From Roseospira goensis (GTDB lineage: Bacteria; Pseudomonadota; Alphaproteobacteria; Rhodospirillales; Rhodospirillaceae), in contig NZ_JACIGI010000036.1 of the NCBI RefSeq assembly GCF_014197795.1, forward strand, positions 1 through 34,806: a DNA stretch of 34,806 bases, read 5' to 3'. How positions within the stretch are numbered: position 1 is the stretch's first letter; each line of letters begins with the position of its first letter. Made by a program: the position numbers and the translations under genes. Below are positions 24,986-33,212 of the stretch, one piece after another. A model generated the notes under the pieces. It made no database searches, was not told where the DNA came from, and was given only the letters and a program-made list of their open reading frames with translations.

Positions 24986-25594
24986 ATGCTCAAGACCCTG
25001 CCCAACGCCCTGACCGTCGCCCGCGTGCTGATGATCCCGGCCATCATGGCAACCTTCTACCTGCCCGGGCCGGAGGCGCGCTGGATCGCGGCCGGGCTGT
25101 TCGTCATCGCTGCGCTGACCGACTACCTGGACGGCTGGCTGGCGCGCGCGCTCAAGGTGGTGTCGGACTTCGGCCGCCTGCTCGATCCCATCGCCGACAA
25201 GCTGCTGGTGGCCGCCGTGCTGCTCATGCTGGCCGGGTTCGACCGCCTGTCGGCGCTGTCGCTGGTGGCCGCGGTGGTGATCCTGTTCCGCGAGTTGCTG
25301 GTCTCGGGCCTGCGCGAGTTCCTGGCCGAACGCGGCATCGCCATGCCGGTGACCACGCTCGCGAAGTGGAAGACGGCGACCCAGCTCGTCGCGCTGCCGC
25401 TGCTGCTGCTGGGCGATACGGCGCGGGTTGCCGGGCTGTCGATGCAGGTCCCGGGCGAGGTGCTGCTGTGGATCGCCGCCGCCCTGACGGCGCAGACCGG
25501 CTACGTCTACCTGCGCCAGGGCTTGGCCCACATGGGCGGGACCGAGACCGAGACCGAGACCGAGACCGACCCGACGACAAAGGACCCGGCGTGA
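24986..25594 (+). CDS. pgsA: CDP-diacylglycerol-glycerol-3-phosphate 3-phosphatidyltransferase
   Basis: A 202-residue membrane enzyme starting MLKTLPNALTVARVLMIPAI. It carries the CDP-alcohol phosphotransferase motif D-x2-DG-x2-AR-x8-G-x3-D-x3-D (DYLDGWLARAL, then FGRLLDPIADK), in which the Asp residues bind metal and attack the diphosphate. The enzyme makes phosphatidylglycerophosphate, the precursor of phosphatidylglycerol and cardiolipin. About five to six membrane helices are visible. The C-terminal tail is an unusual TETETETETD stretch from a 6-bp tandem repeat. An upstream GTG (24965) could add seven residues. The stop overlaps the moeA GTG. Confidence 0.94.
   Translation: MLKTLPNALTVARVLMIPAIMATFYLPGPEARWIAAGLFVIAALTDYLDGWLARALKVVSDFGRLLDPIADKLLVAAVLLMLAGFDRLSALSLVAAVVILFRELLVSGLREFLAERGIAMPVTTLAKWKTATQLVALPLLLLGDTARVAGLSMQVPGEVLLWIAAALTAQTGYVYLRQGLAHMGGTETETETETDPTTKDPA
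25541..25570 (+). repeat. Hexanucleotide tandem repeat in the pgsA tail
   Basis: Four exact ACCGAG units (25541-25564) are followed by ACCGAC (25565-25570). They encode alternating Thr-Glu at the C-terminus of PgsA. Copy-number change would keep the frame and only lengthen the acidic cytoplasmic tail. Confidence 0.85.
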
Positions 25595-26862
25595 CCCAGA
25601 CTCCCACTCCGCCCGACGCCCCGGACTGCTTCGCCGTCGGTGATCGCCTGATGGCGCTGGACGAGGCGCTGGACCTGCTCCAGGCCCGCCTGCGGCCGGT
25701 CGTCGCGGTCGAGCGGGTGCCTCTGCGCGGCGCCGGCGGACGGGTGTTGGCGGCCGACGGGGTGGCCGCCGTCAGCCACCCCGGCGCCGACACCGCCGCC
25801 ATGGACGGCTACGCCGTGCGCCACGCCGACCTGTCGGCCACCGGTCCCGTCACCCTGCCGGTCACCGGCCGGGTCGCCGCCGGTCATCCGCTGGACCGCG
25901 CGCTGGATCCCGGCACGGCGGTTCGCATCTTCACCGGCGGCGTGATGCCCGAGGGCGCCGACACCGTCATCATGCAGGAGGACGTCACGGACACCGGCGG
26001 CGGACGGGTCACCCTACCCGCCGGCGTCCCGGCGGGCCGGCACATGCGCGGCGCGGCCAGCGACTTCCGCGCCGGTACCACGGTCCTGACCGCCGGGCGA
26101 CGGCTGCGCCCGCCCGACATCGCCCTCGCCGCGTCGGCCGGGCTGTCCCACCTGCCGGTGTTCGAGCGCGTCCGCGTGAGTGTGTTCTCGACCGGCGACG
26201 AGGTGGTGGAGCCGGGCACCCCGCTGCCCCCCGGGGGCCTGTATGACGGCAACCGCTACGGTGTCATGGCGCTGGCCGACGGGCTGGGAGCGGCGGTCAC
26301 CGACCTGGGGCGGCTGCCCGACGACCGCGACGCGATCCGGGGCGCGCTCGACGCCGCGGCCGATGACCACGACCTCCTGATCACCTCGGGCGGAGTGTCG
26401 GTGGGCGGCGAGGACCACGTGCGCGACGCCGTCTCGGCGCTCGGAGACCTCCACTTCTGGCGCCTGGCGCTGAAGCCGGGCAAGCCGGCCGCCCTTGGCA
26501 CGATCCGCGACACGGTCTTCCTCGGGTTGCCCGGCAACCCGGTGTCGGCCCTGGTGACCTTTCTGCTGATCGCGCGGCCGGTGATCCGGCGCCTCGGCGG
26601 CTGCGCCGCCTCCCGGCCGCGGCGCTATCCGCTGCCGGCCGGGTTCGCGTTCGAGACCGGCGGCACCCGCCGCGAGTTCCTGCGCGGCTGGGTCGAGGAC
26701 ACCGCGGACGGCCCCGTGGTGCGCTTGTATCGGTCGCAGGACAGCGCGATGATCTCCGCCATGGGCGCGGCGGGGGGGCTGGTCGATGTTCCCGCCGGGA
26801 CGCGCCGGATTGAACCGGGTCAGTCGGTCGACTATCTGCCCCTCAACGAGGTCCTGGCATGA
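25591..26862 (+). CDS. moeA: Molybdopterin molybdotransferase MoeA
   Basis: A 423-residue protein with the MoeA signatures: HPGADTAAMDGYAVRH, TGGVMPEGADTVIMQEDV, VFSTGDEVVEPG, LYDGNRYGVM, LLITSGGVSVGGEDHVRDA, ALKPGKPAALG and FLGLPGNPVSALVTF. MoeA inserts molybdate into adenylated molybdopterin to complete the cofactor. The start is GTG at 25591, overlapping the pgsA stop (GTGA) and behind AAAGGA. The open frame continues upstream to 24493 in the same register, but that is uvrC/pgsA antisense-free noise. Its stop overlaps the moaD start, so moeA, moaD and moaE form one operon. Confidence 0.95.
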   Translation: MTQTPTPPDAPDCFAVGDRLMALDEALDLLQARLRPVVAVERVPLRGAGGRVLAADGVAAVSHPGADTAAMDGYAVRHADLSATGPVTLPVTGRVAAGHPLDRALDPGTAVRIFTGGVMPEGADTVIMQEDVTDTGGGRVTLPAGVPAGRHMRGAASDFRAGTTVLTAGRRLRPPDIALAASAGLSHLPVFERVRVSVFSTGDEVVEPGTPLPPGGLYDGNRYGVMALADGLGAAVTDLGRLPDDRDAIRGALDAAADDHDLLITSGGVSVGGEDHVRDAVSALGDLHFWRLALKPGKPAALGTIRDTVFLGLPGNPVSALVTFLLIARPVIRRLGGCAASRPRRYPLPAGFAFETGGTRREFLRGWVEDTADGPVVRLYRSQDSAMISAMGAAGGLVDVPAGTRRIEPGQSVDYLPLNEVLA

Positions 26863-27110
26863 AGGTCCTGTATTTCGCCTGGCTGCGCGACCGGGTCGGC
26901 ACCGGCGAGGAAACCATCGAGCGCCCGGCCGATGTCGCCACCGTCGGCGACCTGATGGCGTGGCTGGCCGGCCGCAGCGAGGGTCACGCCCGCGCCTTCG
27001 CGGACCCGGCGCTGGTGCGGTGCGCGGTCGACCAGGACTTCGCCGGCCTCGACGCCGCCCTGGACGGCGCGGCGGAGGTAGCCTTCTTCCCGCCCGTCAC
27101 GGGAGGCTAG
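26859..27110 (+). CDS. moaD: Molybdopterin synthase small subunit MoaD
   Basis: An 83-residue ubiquitin-fold protein starting MKVLYFAWLRDRVGTGEETI and ending VAFFPPVTGG. The C-terminal Gly-Gly is the residue pair that becomes a thiocarboxylate and donates sulfur to precursor Z. The start overlaps the moeA stop by ATGA, and moaE begins three bases after the stop. Confidence 0.95.
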   Translation: MKVLYFAWLRDRVGTGEETIERPADVATVGDLMAWLAGRSEGHARAFADPALVRCAVDQDFAGLDAALDGAAEVAFFPPVTGG

Positions 27111-27113
27111 CCG

Positions 27114-27623
27114 GTGATCCGTGTGCAGACCGAACCGTTCGACGTCGGCGCCGAGATCGGCGCTTTCTGCCGCGCCGGCGGCAGTAGCGGCGGCAGTACC
27201 GGCGGCAGTGTCGGGGCCAGTATCGGGGGCGTCGCGACCTTTGTCGGGCTGGTGCGCGATCATCGGGGCGACACGTCCGAGGACGCGGTTCCACTCCAGG
27301 CGCTGACCCTGGAACACTACCCCGGCATGACCGAACGCCAGCTTGAGCGGATCGAGGCCGAGGCCCGGCGCCGCTGGGACCTGCGCGACGTGCTGGTGAT
27401 CCATCGCTACGGTCGCATGGAACCGGAGGAGCCGATCGTGCTGGTGTGCACGGCCGCGGCCCACCGGGGTCCGGCGCTGCAGAGCTGCCAGTTCCTGATC
27501 GACTGGCTCAAGACGCGGGCGCCGTTCTGGAAGTGCGAAGAAACCCCCGACGGCGCCCACTGGGTCGAGGCCCGCGACACCGACGAGGCCGCCACCGCCC
27601 GCTGGGAGGAGAGCCTGCCATAG
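27114..27623 (+). CDS. moaE: Molybdopterin synthase large subunit MoaE
   Basis: A 169-residue protein with MoaE signatures: ATFVGLVRDHRG, LTLEHYPGMTERQLERIEAE, VLVIHRYGRMEPEEPIVLVC, and FLIDWLKTRAPFWKCEETPDG. The conserved Lys residues in the last stretch (KTRAPFWKCE) form the active site that receives sulfur from MoaD. Near the N-terminus there is a Gly/Ser-rich insertion (GGSSGGSTGGSVGASIGG) between the first helix and the VATFVG strand, made by a 12-bp tandem repeat; it is absent from the usual family form. The start is GTG at 27114. Confidence 0.95.
   Translation: MIRVQTEPFDVGAEIGAFCRAGGSSGGSTGGSVGASIGGVATFVGLVRDHRGDTSEDAVPLQALTLEHYPGMTERQLERIEAEARRRWDLRDVLVIHRYGRMEPEEPIVLVCTAAAHRGPALQSCQFLIDWLKTRAPFWKCEETPDGAHWVEARDTDEAATARWEESLP
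27177..27224 (+). repeat. 12-bp tandem repeat inside moaE
   Basis: Four units follow each other: GGCGGCAGTAGC (27177-27188), GGCGGCAGTACC, GGCGGCAGTGTC and GGGGCCAGTATC (27213-27224). They encode the Gly-Gly-Ser-X insertion of MoaE and keep the frame. Confidence 0.85.
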
Positions 27624-27660
27624 AGCAGATCGCGCCGAGTCACGCTCGAAGTCGGCTCTA
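27621..27660. terminator. Weak bidirectional hairpin between moaE and folD
   Basis: TAGAGC (27621-27626) and GCTCTA (27655-27660) are reverse complements and each includes the stop codon of one of the two convergent genes. An inner CGAG/CTCG pair (27636-27639 and 27644-27647) could extend the fold. The stem is interrupted and there is no T-run. Confidence 0.25.
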
Positions 27661-28545
27661 GCCCCCCGGGCGCGCCACCCCGTGGATGCGGCACGCCGCC
27701 GTGATCGTGTTGTCGAGCAGGCAGGCGATGGTCATCGGCCCCACCCCGCCCGGCACCGGGGTGATCGCCCCCGCCACCTCTTTCGCGGCGTCGAAGTCCA
27801 CGTCGCCCACCAGCTTGCCCTTTTGCTGCCCCGGCGCCGGCGGCAACCGGTTGATGCCGACGTCGATGACGGTGGCGCCGGGCCGGATCCAGTCGCCTTT
27901 GACCATGCGCGGCCGCCCCACCGCCGCCACCAGGATATCGGCGCGCCGGCACTCCTCGGGCAGGTCGCGGGTGCGGGAATGGGCCATGGTCACGGTGCAG
28001 TTGGCCGCCAGCAGAAGCTGGCCCATCGGCTTGCCCATCAGGTTGGACCGGCCCAGCACCAGCGCCCGCGCCCCGGTCAGATCCCCCAGCGCGTCGCGCA
28101 ACAGCATCATGCAACCCGACGGCGTGCAGGGCACCAGGGCGGGCGCGCCGATCGCCAGGTTGCCGGCGTTGATCGGGTGCAGGCCGTCGACGTCCTTGGC
28201 CGGGTCGATGGCCAGAACCACGGCCTGCGGGTCCAGCCCCGGCGGCAGCGGCAACTGCACGAGAATGCCGTGGACCGCCGGGTCGGCATTCAGGCTGGCG
28301 ATCAGCGCCAGGAGGTCGGCCTGCGGCGTCTCGGCCGGCAGCCGGTGCACGGTCGAGGCCATGCCGGCCTCCTTCGCCATGCGCTCCTTGCTGCCCACAT
28401 AGACCTGGCTGGCCGGATCCTCGCCCACCAGCACCACCGCGAGGCCCGGTTGCACCCCCTGCCCCGCCAGCGCCGCCACCTCTTCGGCCAGACGCTGGCG
28501 CAGGCCGGCGGCGAAGGCTTTGCCATCAATGATGTGGGCGGTCAT
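27658..28545 (-). CDS. folD: Methylenetetrahydrofolate dehydrogenase/cyclohydrolase FolD
   Basis: A 295-residue protein with FolD signatures: [15 protein letters not shown] (holding the catalytic Lys), [42 protein letters not shown] and [17 protein letters not shown]. It interconverts 5,10-methylene- and 10-formyl-tetrahydrofolate with NADP. The gene is divergent from the cupin regulator (152 bp apart) and convergent with moaE. Together with purU at 31527-32396 it can turn methylene-THF into free formate, which fits a one-carbon disposal role around glnT. Confidence 0.96.
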   Translation of the reverse strand: MTAHIIDGKAFAAGLRQRLAEEVAALAGQGVQPGLAVVLVGEDPASQVYVGSKERMAKEAGMASTVHRLPAETPQADLLALIASLNADPAVHGILVQLPLPPGLDPQAVVLAIDPAKDVDGLHPINAGNLAIGAPALVPCTPSGCMMLLRDALGDLTGARALVLGRSNLMGKPMGQLLLAANCTVTMAHSRTRDLPEECRRADILVAAVGRPRMVKGDWIRPGATVIDVGINRLPPAPGQQKGKLVGDVDFDAAKEVAGAITPVPGGVGPMTIACLLDNTITAACRIHGVARPGG

Positions 28546-28697
28546 GGCGGCGGGTCTCCCGGCAGCGAACGAAGGGCGGATCGAAAACGGCCGGGACCTT
28601 ACGCCGTCGGCGGCGCGGACGAAAGCCGTTTCCTGGGAGGAAAACCCTGCTACCGTCTGCCCTGAAGCCCGGCGCGTCCGCCGCAGGAGACCCCGTC

Positions 28698-29333
28698 ATG
28701 ACTGCCAAGGGCGACAGCCCCGTCCGCCAGGATCCGCACGCCGTCGGCGGCGCGCCCGAGAACAGCCTGGAAGCCGCCATCGGCCGCCAGGTGCGCGCGT
28801 TTCGCGGCCGCATGGGGATGACCGTGGTCGACCTGGCGAAACAGGCCGGCCTGTCGGCCGGGATGCTGTCCAAGATCGAGAACGGCCAGACCTCGCCGTC
28901 GCTGGCCACGCTGCAACGCCTGTCGGCGGCCCTGAACGTCCCGGTGACGGCCTTCTTCCGCAAGTTCGAGGAGCAGCGCGACGCCACCCACGTGCGCGCC
29001 GGCGAGGGCCTCACCATCGAGCGCCGGGGCACGCGCGCCGGGCACCAGTACCAGCTCCTCGGGCACACCGTCGGCAAGCCGATCATCATGGAGCCGTACC
29101 TCGTGACGCTGACGGAAGACTCTGACGTGTTCCCGATCTTCCAGCACGACGGCCTGGAGTTCATCTATATCCTGGAGGGCGAGGTGGGCTATCGCCACGG
29201 CAGCAAACTCTACGACCTGCGGCCGGGCGACTCGCTGTTCTTCGACGCCGACGCCCCGCACGGCCCCGAGGACCTGCGCATGCTGCCGGTCCGCCTGTTG
29301 TCGGTCATCGTCTATCCGCGCCACGAGTCGTGA
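28698..29333 (+). CDS. XRE-family regulator with C-terminal cupin domain
   Basis: A 211-residue regulator. A helix-turn-helix lies at about 25-82 (IGRQVRAFRGRMGMTVVDLA, then KQAGLSAGMLSKIENGQTSP). A cupin sensor domain lies at about 115-205 (FQHDGLEFIYILEGEVGYRH, then LRPGDSLFFDADAPHGPEDL). The His, Glu and His residues in the cupin could hold a metal or sense a small ligand. Regulators of this SutR/PuuR-like design often control amine, amino acid or sulfur genes. It precedes glnT and is a likely candidate to act on the repeated TCCCGAT motifs at the glnT promoter. The ribosome binding site is AGGAGA. Confidence 0.9.
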   Translation: MTAKGDSPVRQDPHAVGGAPENSLEAAIGRQVRAFRGRMGMTVVDLAKQAGLSAGMLSKIENGQTSPSLATLQRLSAALNVPVTAFFRKFEEQRDATHVRAGEGLTIERRGTRAGHQYQLLGHTVGKPIIMEPYLVTLTEDSDVFPIFQHDGLEFIYILEGEVGYRHGSKLYDLRPGDSLFFDADAPHGPEDLRMLPVRLLSVIVYPRHES

Positions 29334-29575
29334 CCCCGTCGGCGCGCCGCCATCGCGACCGCCTCGTGGCACGGTTTGAAGGCCGGCGTCGCTCCCGCGT
29401 CGCGCCGTTCCGGCAGCGTTGTCCAGCCGGCGCCACTGTCGCTTAGGGCGCCTCCGGCCCGCCCCCGGGCCGCGGCGCGCCTGTTCCGCTGCCATTTTCC
29501 TGCGACAGGCCGGTCTTCGGGAGGTAAGACAGAGGGAACCCCTTGACGACGGGCTCGTGACCGAGAGGGCCGGCC

Positions 29576-29866
29576 ATGGATTCGCGCATGCTCGACCTCA
29601 ACGCGGTGATTCGCGCGCACCTGGGCGCGGCCCTGGCGCAGTGCCGGGCCGCCCGCGGCTGGGCGGTGGAGGATCTGGCCGCCGCCAGTGGCCTCGACCG
29701 CCAGCATCTGCGGGCGGTCGAGGCGGGCTCGGTGCTGCTGGCCGAGGCCGACCAGGCCCGCGTCGCGGCCGCGTTGGGGGTGGAGCCCGACAGTCTGTAC
29801 GACGGCTTCCTGGACACGCTGCGCGGCAGCCTGTGGCCGGCACAGCGCGACGGCCGGCCGGCCTGA
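29576..29866 (+). CDS. Small XRE-type helix-turn-helix protein
   Basis: A 96-residue protein starting MDSRMLDLNAVIRAHLGAAL. The helix-turn-helix covers about 14-70 (AQCRAARGWAVEDLAAASGL, then DRQHLRAVEAGSVLLAEADQ, then LGVEPDSLYDG). There is no extra sensor domain. The start follows GAGAGGG; an alternative ATG is at 29588. It sits between the cupin regulator and glnT on the same strand, so it may be a second regulator of that gene. The 242-bp gap before it (29334-29575) is GC-rich and holds no other gene that I can see. Confidence 0.8.
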   Translation: MDSRMLDLNAVIRAHLGAALAQCRAARGWAVEDLAAASGLDRQHLRAVEAGSVLLAEADQARVAAALGVEPDSLYDGFLDTLRGSLWPAQRDGRPA

Positions 29867-29931
29867 CATACGCCCTGCCTCCCGAGGCCCCCACGGGGGA
29901 CCGCCGCGTTATTCACACCATGAAATCTTTT

Positions 29932-30038
29932 TTCCCGATGGTTGATCGTTCCCGATCCGGGCCGTAGAGTGTTCTGATCAAAAACAGGGCATCGGGACTG
30001 CACTGCCCAAGGCGCGGGCGGCGCGCCGGGTCCCGATC
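29932..30038. promoter_or_regulatory. glnT control region: promoter plus four TCCCGAT motifs
   Basis: TTGATC (29942-29947) and TAGAGT (29965-29970) are 17 bp apart, a good sigma-70 promoter about 85 bases before glnT. TCCCGAT occurs at 29933-29939, 29950-29956 and 30031-30037 on the plus strand, and as ATCGGGA at 29991-29997. They lie upstream of, between and downstream of the promoter elements. This layout fits an operator set for one of the two XRE-type regulators encoded just upstream. Confidence 0.5.
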
Positions 30039-30058
30039 GGAACAGGGGACACCACGGC

Positions 30059-31378
30059 ATGAGCACCGAGACAGACACGGACCTGGCGCGCGTCGCCGGC
30101 GAACGGGGTATCCGCTATTTCCTCATCAGCTACGTTGACCTGTTCGGCGCCCTGCGCGCCAAGCTGGTCCCGGCCGCGGCCATCGGCGCCATGCAGCGCG
30201 ACGGGGCGGGCTTCGCCGGCTTCGCCACCCATCTGGACCTGACTCCGGCCCATCCGGACATGTTCGCCGTGCCCGACCCGGCCAGTCTGATCCAGTTGCC
30301 ATGGAAACCCGAAGTGGGGTGGCTGGCCTCCGACCTGGTGATGGACGGAGCGCCGGTCGCCCAGGGGCCGCGCCAGGTGCTGAAGGCGCAAATCACGCGG
30401 GCCGCCGGGCAGGGCTACCGGATGAAGACCGGGGTCGAATGCGAGTACTTCCTGCTGACACCGGACGGCGAGCACGTGGCCGATCCCCACGACACCCAGC
30501 CCAAGCCCTGTTACGACCAGTCGGCCCTCATGCGCCAGTTCGATCTCATCGAGGAGATCTGCGACTGTATGGGCGCGCTCGGCTGGGGTCCCTACCAGAA
30601 CGACCACGAGGACGCCAACGGCCAGTTCGAGATGAACTGGGACTACGACGATACCCTGGTGACCGCCGACCGGCATGCGTTCTTCAAGTTCATGGTCCGC
30701 ACCCTGGCCGAGAAGCGCGGCATGCGGGCCACCTTCATGCCCAAGCCGTTCAACCAGTTGACGGGCAACGGCTGCCACATGCACGTCTCGCTCTGGAGCC
30801 TGGACGGCACCATCAACCTGTTCCACGACGACGACGGCGAGTTGGGGTTGTCGGATCTGGCCTACGGCTTCCTCGGCGGGGTCATGCATTCGGCTGATGC
30901 CCTGTGCGCGCTGTTCAACCCGACGGTCAACAGCTACAAGCGCATCAACGCACCGATCACCGCCTCCGGGGCCACCTGGGCGCCCAACGCCGTGACCTAC
31001 TCGGGCAACAATCGCACCCACATGGTGCGCATCCCGGACGCCGGCCGCTTCGAATTCCGCCTGATGGACGGCGCCACCAACCCCTATCTGGCGCAGGCCG
31101 GGGTTCTGGCCGCCGGCCTCGACGGCATCGCCCACCGGCGGGACCCCGGCGAGCGGCTCGACATCAACATGTACGAGGACGGCCATACCCTGCACGACGT
31201 CAAGAAGCTGCCGCTGAACCTGCTGGACGCGCTGCGCCTGCTGGAGGGCAGCGACATCCTGCGCGCGGCCCTCGGCAGCCCGTTCCTCGACGCCTACCTG
31301 AAGCTGAAGATGCAGGAGTGGAACGCCTTCATGAGTCACGCCAGCACGTGGGAGCGCGCACACACCCTGGACATCTGA
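30059..31378 (+). CDS. glnT: Type III glutamine synthetase (GlnT), possibly gamma-glutamylmethylamide synthetase
   Basis: A 439-residue glutamine synthetase of the GlnT group (about 435 residues), not the 470-residue GlnA type. The N-terminal part has RGIRYFLISYVDLFGALRAK, and GFAGFATHLDLTPAHPDMFA follows. The catalytic domain has MKTGVECEYFLL, NDHEDANGQFEMNWDYDD, NGCHMHVSLW, NPTVNSYKRINAP and GRFEFRLMDGATNPYL, which supply the metal and glutamate ligands. No adenylylation Tyr loop is apparent. GmaS, the methylamine-using relative, is close in sequence. The presence of folD and purU nearby makes a methylated-amine role possible but unproven. The ribosome site is AGGGGA. Confidence 0.9.
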   Translation: MSTETDTDLARVAGERGIRYFLISYVDLFGALRAKLVPAAAIGAMQRDGAGFAGFATHLDLTPAHPDMFAVPDPASLIQLPWKPEVGWLASDLVMDGAPVAQGPRQVLKAQITRAAGQGYRMKTGVECEYFLLTPDGEHVADPHDTQPKPCYDQSALMRQFDLIEEICDCMGALGWGPYQNDHEDANGQFEMNWDYDDTLVTADRHAFFKFMVRTLAEKRGMRATFMPKPFNQLTGNGCHMHVSLWSLDGTINLFHDDDGELGLSDLAYGFLGGVMHSADALCALFNPTVNSYKRINAPITASGATWAPNAVTYSGNNRTHMVRIPDAGRFEFRLMDGATNPYLAQAGVLAAGLDGIAHRRDPGERLDINMYEDGHTLHDVKKLPLNLLDALRLLEGSDILRAALGSPFLDAYLKLKMQEWNAFMSHASTWERAHTLDI

Positions 31379-31526
31379 GGCCCCGATGCGCGGGTCGGGC
31401 TTCTCCCGGCCCTCGGGAATGCGTTAGACAGCGGGGGTCGCGACCGTCGCGCGCCCCCGTGCTGTCCTCCCCGCACCCTGTCCTTCCTCCTGCCCCTCCC
31501 CTCTCGCCTCGCCGGATGCGCCCGCC

Positions 31527-32396
31527 ATGAACGCCGATCCGACCATCCCCTACGTCCTGACCATTCAGTGCCCCGACGGACTCGGCGTGCAGGCCGCCGT
31601 CATGGGCTTCCTGGCCGGCCACCAGGCCTTCATCACCGAATCCCACAGCTACGGCGATCCCGAGACCGGGCGCTTCTTCATGCGCTGCGTCTACCGCGCC
31701 GGCCACCCGAACATGCCGCCGCTGGAGACAGTGCGGGACCACTTCCGCACGGTGGCCACCAACTTCGGCATGGACTGGTCGATCGACGACGCCGTCCGGC
31801 GGCCGCGCGTGCTGATCGCGGTGTCGCGCTTCGGGCACTGCATGAACGACCTGCTGCACCGGTGGAAGGCCGGACAACTGCACATCGACATTCCGGCCAT
31901 CGTCTCCAATCACGAGGACATGCGCGACTTGGCCGAGTGGCACGGCATCCCCTACCACCACCTGCCCGTCACCAAGGACACCAAGGCCGCCCAGGAACGC
32001 CAGATCCTGGAGCTGGTGGAGGCCCACGACGTCGATCTGGTCGTGCTCGCGCGCTACATGCAGGTGCTCTCCCGCGAGCTGAGCGCTGCCCTCAGCGGCC
32101 GATGCATAAACATTCATCACTCGTTCCTGCCCAGCTTCAAGGGCGCGCGGCCGTACCAGCAGGCCCATGGCCGCGGCGTGAAGCTGATCGGCGCGACGGC
32201 GCACTACGTGACCGAGGCGCTCGACGAGGGGCCGATCATCGAACAGGAGGTGGTGCGCGTCGACCACACCCATACCTCCGAGGAGCTGGTGCGGATGGGG
32301 CGCGACGTGGAAACGGTGGTGCTGGCGCGGGCCGTGCGCTGGCACTGCGAACGGCGCGTCTTCATGAACGACAACAAGACGGTGGTGTTCAAGTAA
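31527..32396 (+). CDS. purU: Formyltetrahydrofolate deformylase PurU
   Basis: A 289-residue protein. An ACT domain covers about 8-90 (YVLTIQCPDGLGVQAAVMGF). The formyl-transferase-like domain follows: VLIAVSRFGHCMNDLLHRWK, then IPAIVSNHEDM, then the catalytic block INIHHSFLPSFKGARPYQQA and TAHYVTEALDEGPIIEQEV. PurU hydrolyses 10-formyl-THF to formate and THF and balances the one-carbon pool. It follows glnT by 148 bp on the same strand. The start MNADPTIPYVLT is at 31527; no strong ribosome site is visible. Confidence 0.95.
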   Translation: MNADPTIPYVLTIQCPDGLGVQAAVMGFLAGHQAFITESHSYGDPETGRFFMRCVYRAGHPNMPPLETVRDHFRTVATNFGMDWSIDDAVRRPRVLIAVSRFGHCMNDLLHRWKAGQLHIDIPAIVSNHEDMRDLAEWHGIPYHHLPVTKDTKAAQERQILELVEAHDVDLVVLARYMQVLSRELSAALSGRCINIHHSFLPSFKGARPYQQAHGRGVKLIGATAHYVTEALDEGPIIEQEVVRVDHTHTSEELVRMGRDVETVVLARAVRWHCERRVFMNDNKTVVFK

Positions 32397-32410
32397 TCCC
32401 ACTGGCGCCA

Positions 32411-32476
32411 GCCTTATGGGGGCCTTATCGGGGCCTTATCGGCACCTCATCGGGGCATCATCGGGGCATCATCGGG
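32411..32476. repeat. Six 11-bp tandem repeats after purU
   Basis: GCCTTATGGGG, GCCTTATCGGG, GCCTTATCGGC, ACCTCATCGGG, GCATCATCGGG and GCATCATCGGG follow one another without gaps from 32411, 14 bases after the purU stop. Eleven bases is close to one helical turn, so every copy faces the same side of the DNA. The last two copies are identical and the copies change stepwise, as expected for expansion by slippage. Confidence 0.8.
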
Positions 32477-32723
32477 CGCGACCGGACGCGGCGGTCGCGC
32501 CCGTTCTGTTGGTGCCGTCTTGCGGGCCGAAGAGCGCCCGCTGCCGGAGCCGGCCGGCGCGGCCGGGCGCCCCGCGTTGTTCTTTGGTCTTACTCGCGAA
32601 AACATCTTTCGCCCAATGTTTGTGCAGCGCGGGACGGCGCCGCCCTGTTTTTGACCATGAAGCGATTGCGCGGGGCGCGTCCAGGGGCGACACAGGCCCG
32701 CCGGTCGATCCCTAAGGTCCTGA

Positions 32724-33203
<480 letters not shown>

Positions 33204-33212
33204 GAGGACCGT

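Noticed and set aside
28598-28758. A GC-rich repeat, GCCGTCGGCGGCGCG, on both sides of the cupin regulator start
   Set aside because: One copy is coding and the sequence is so GC-biased that chance identity is likely; it has no symmetry.
29366-29384. TGGCAC followed by TTTGAAG, resembling a sigma-54 site before the small XRE gene
   Set aside because: The spacing between the -24 and -12 elements is wrong by about two bases and the -12 GC is missing.
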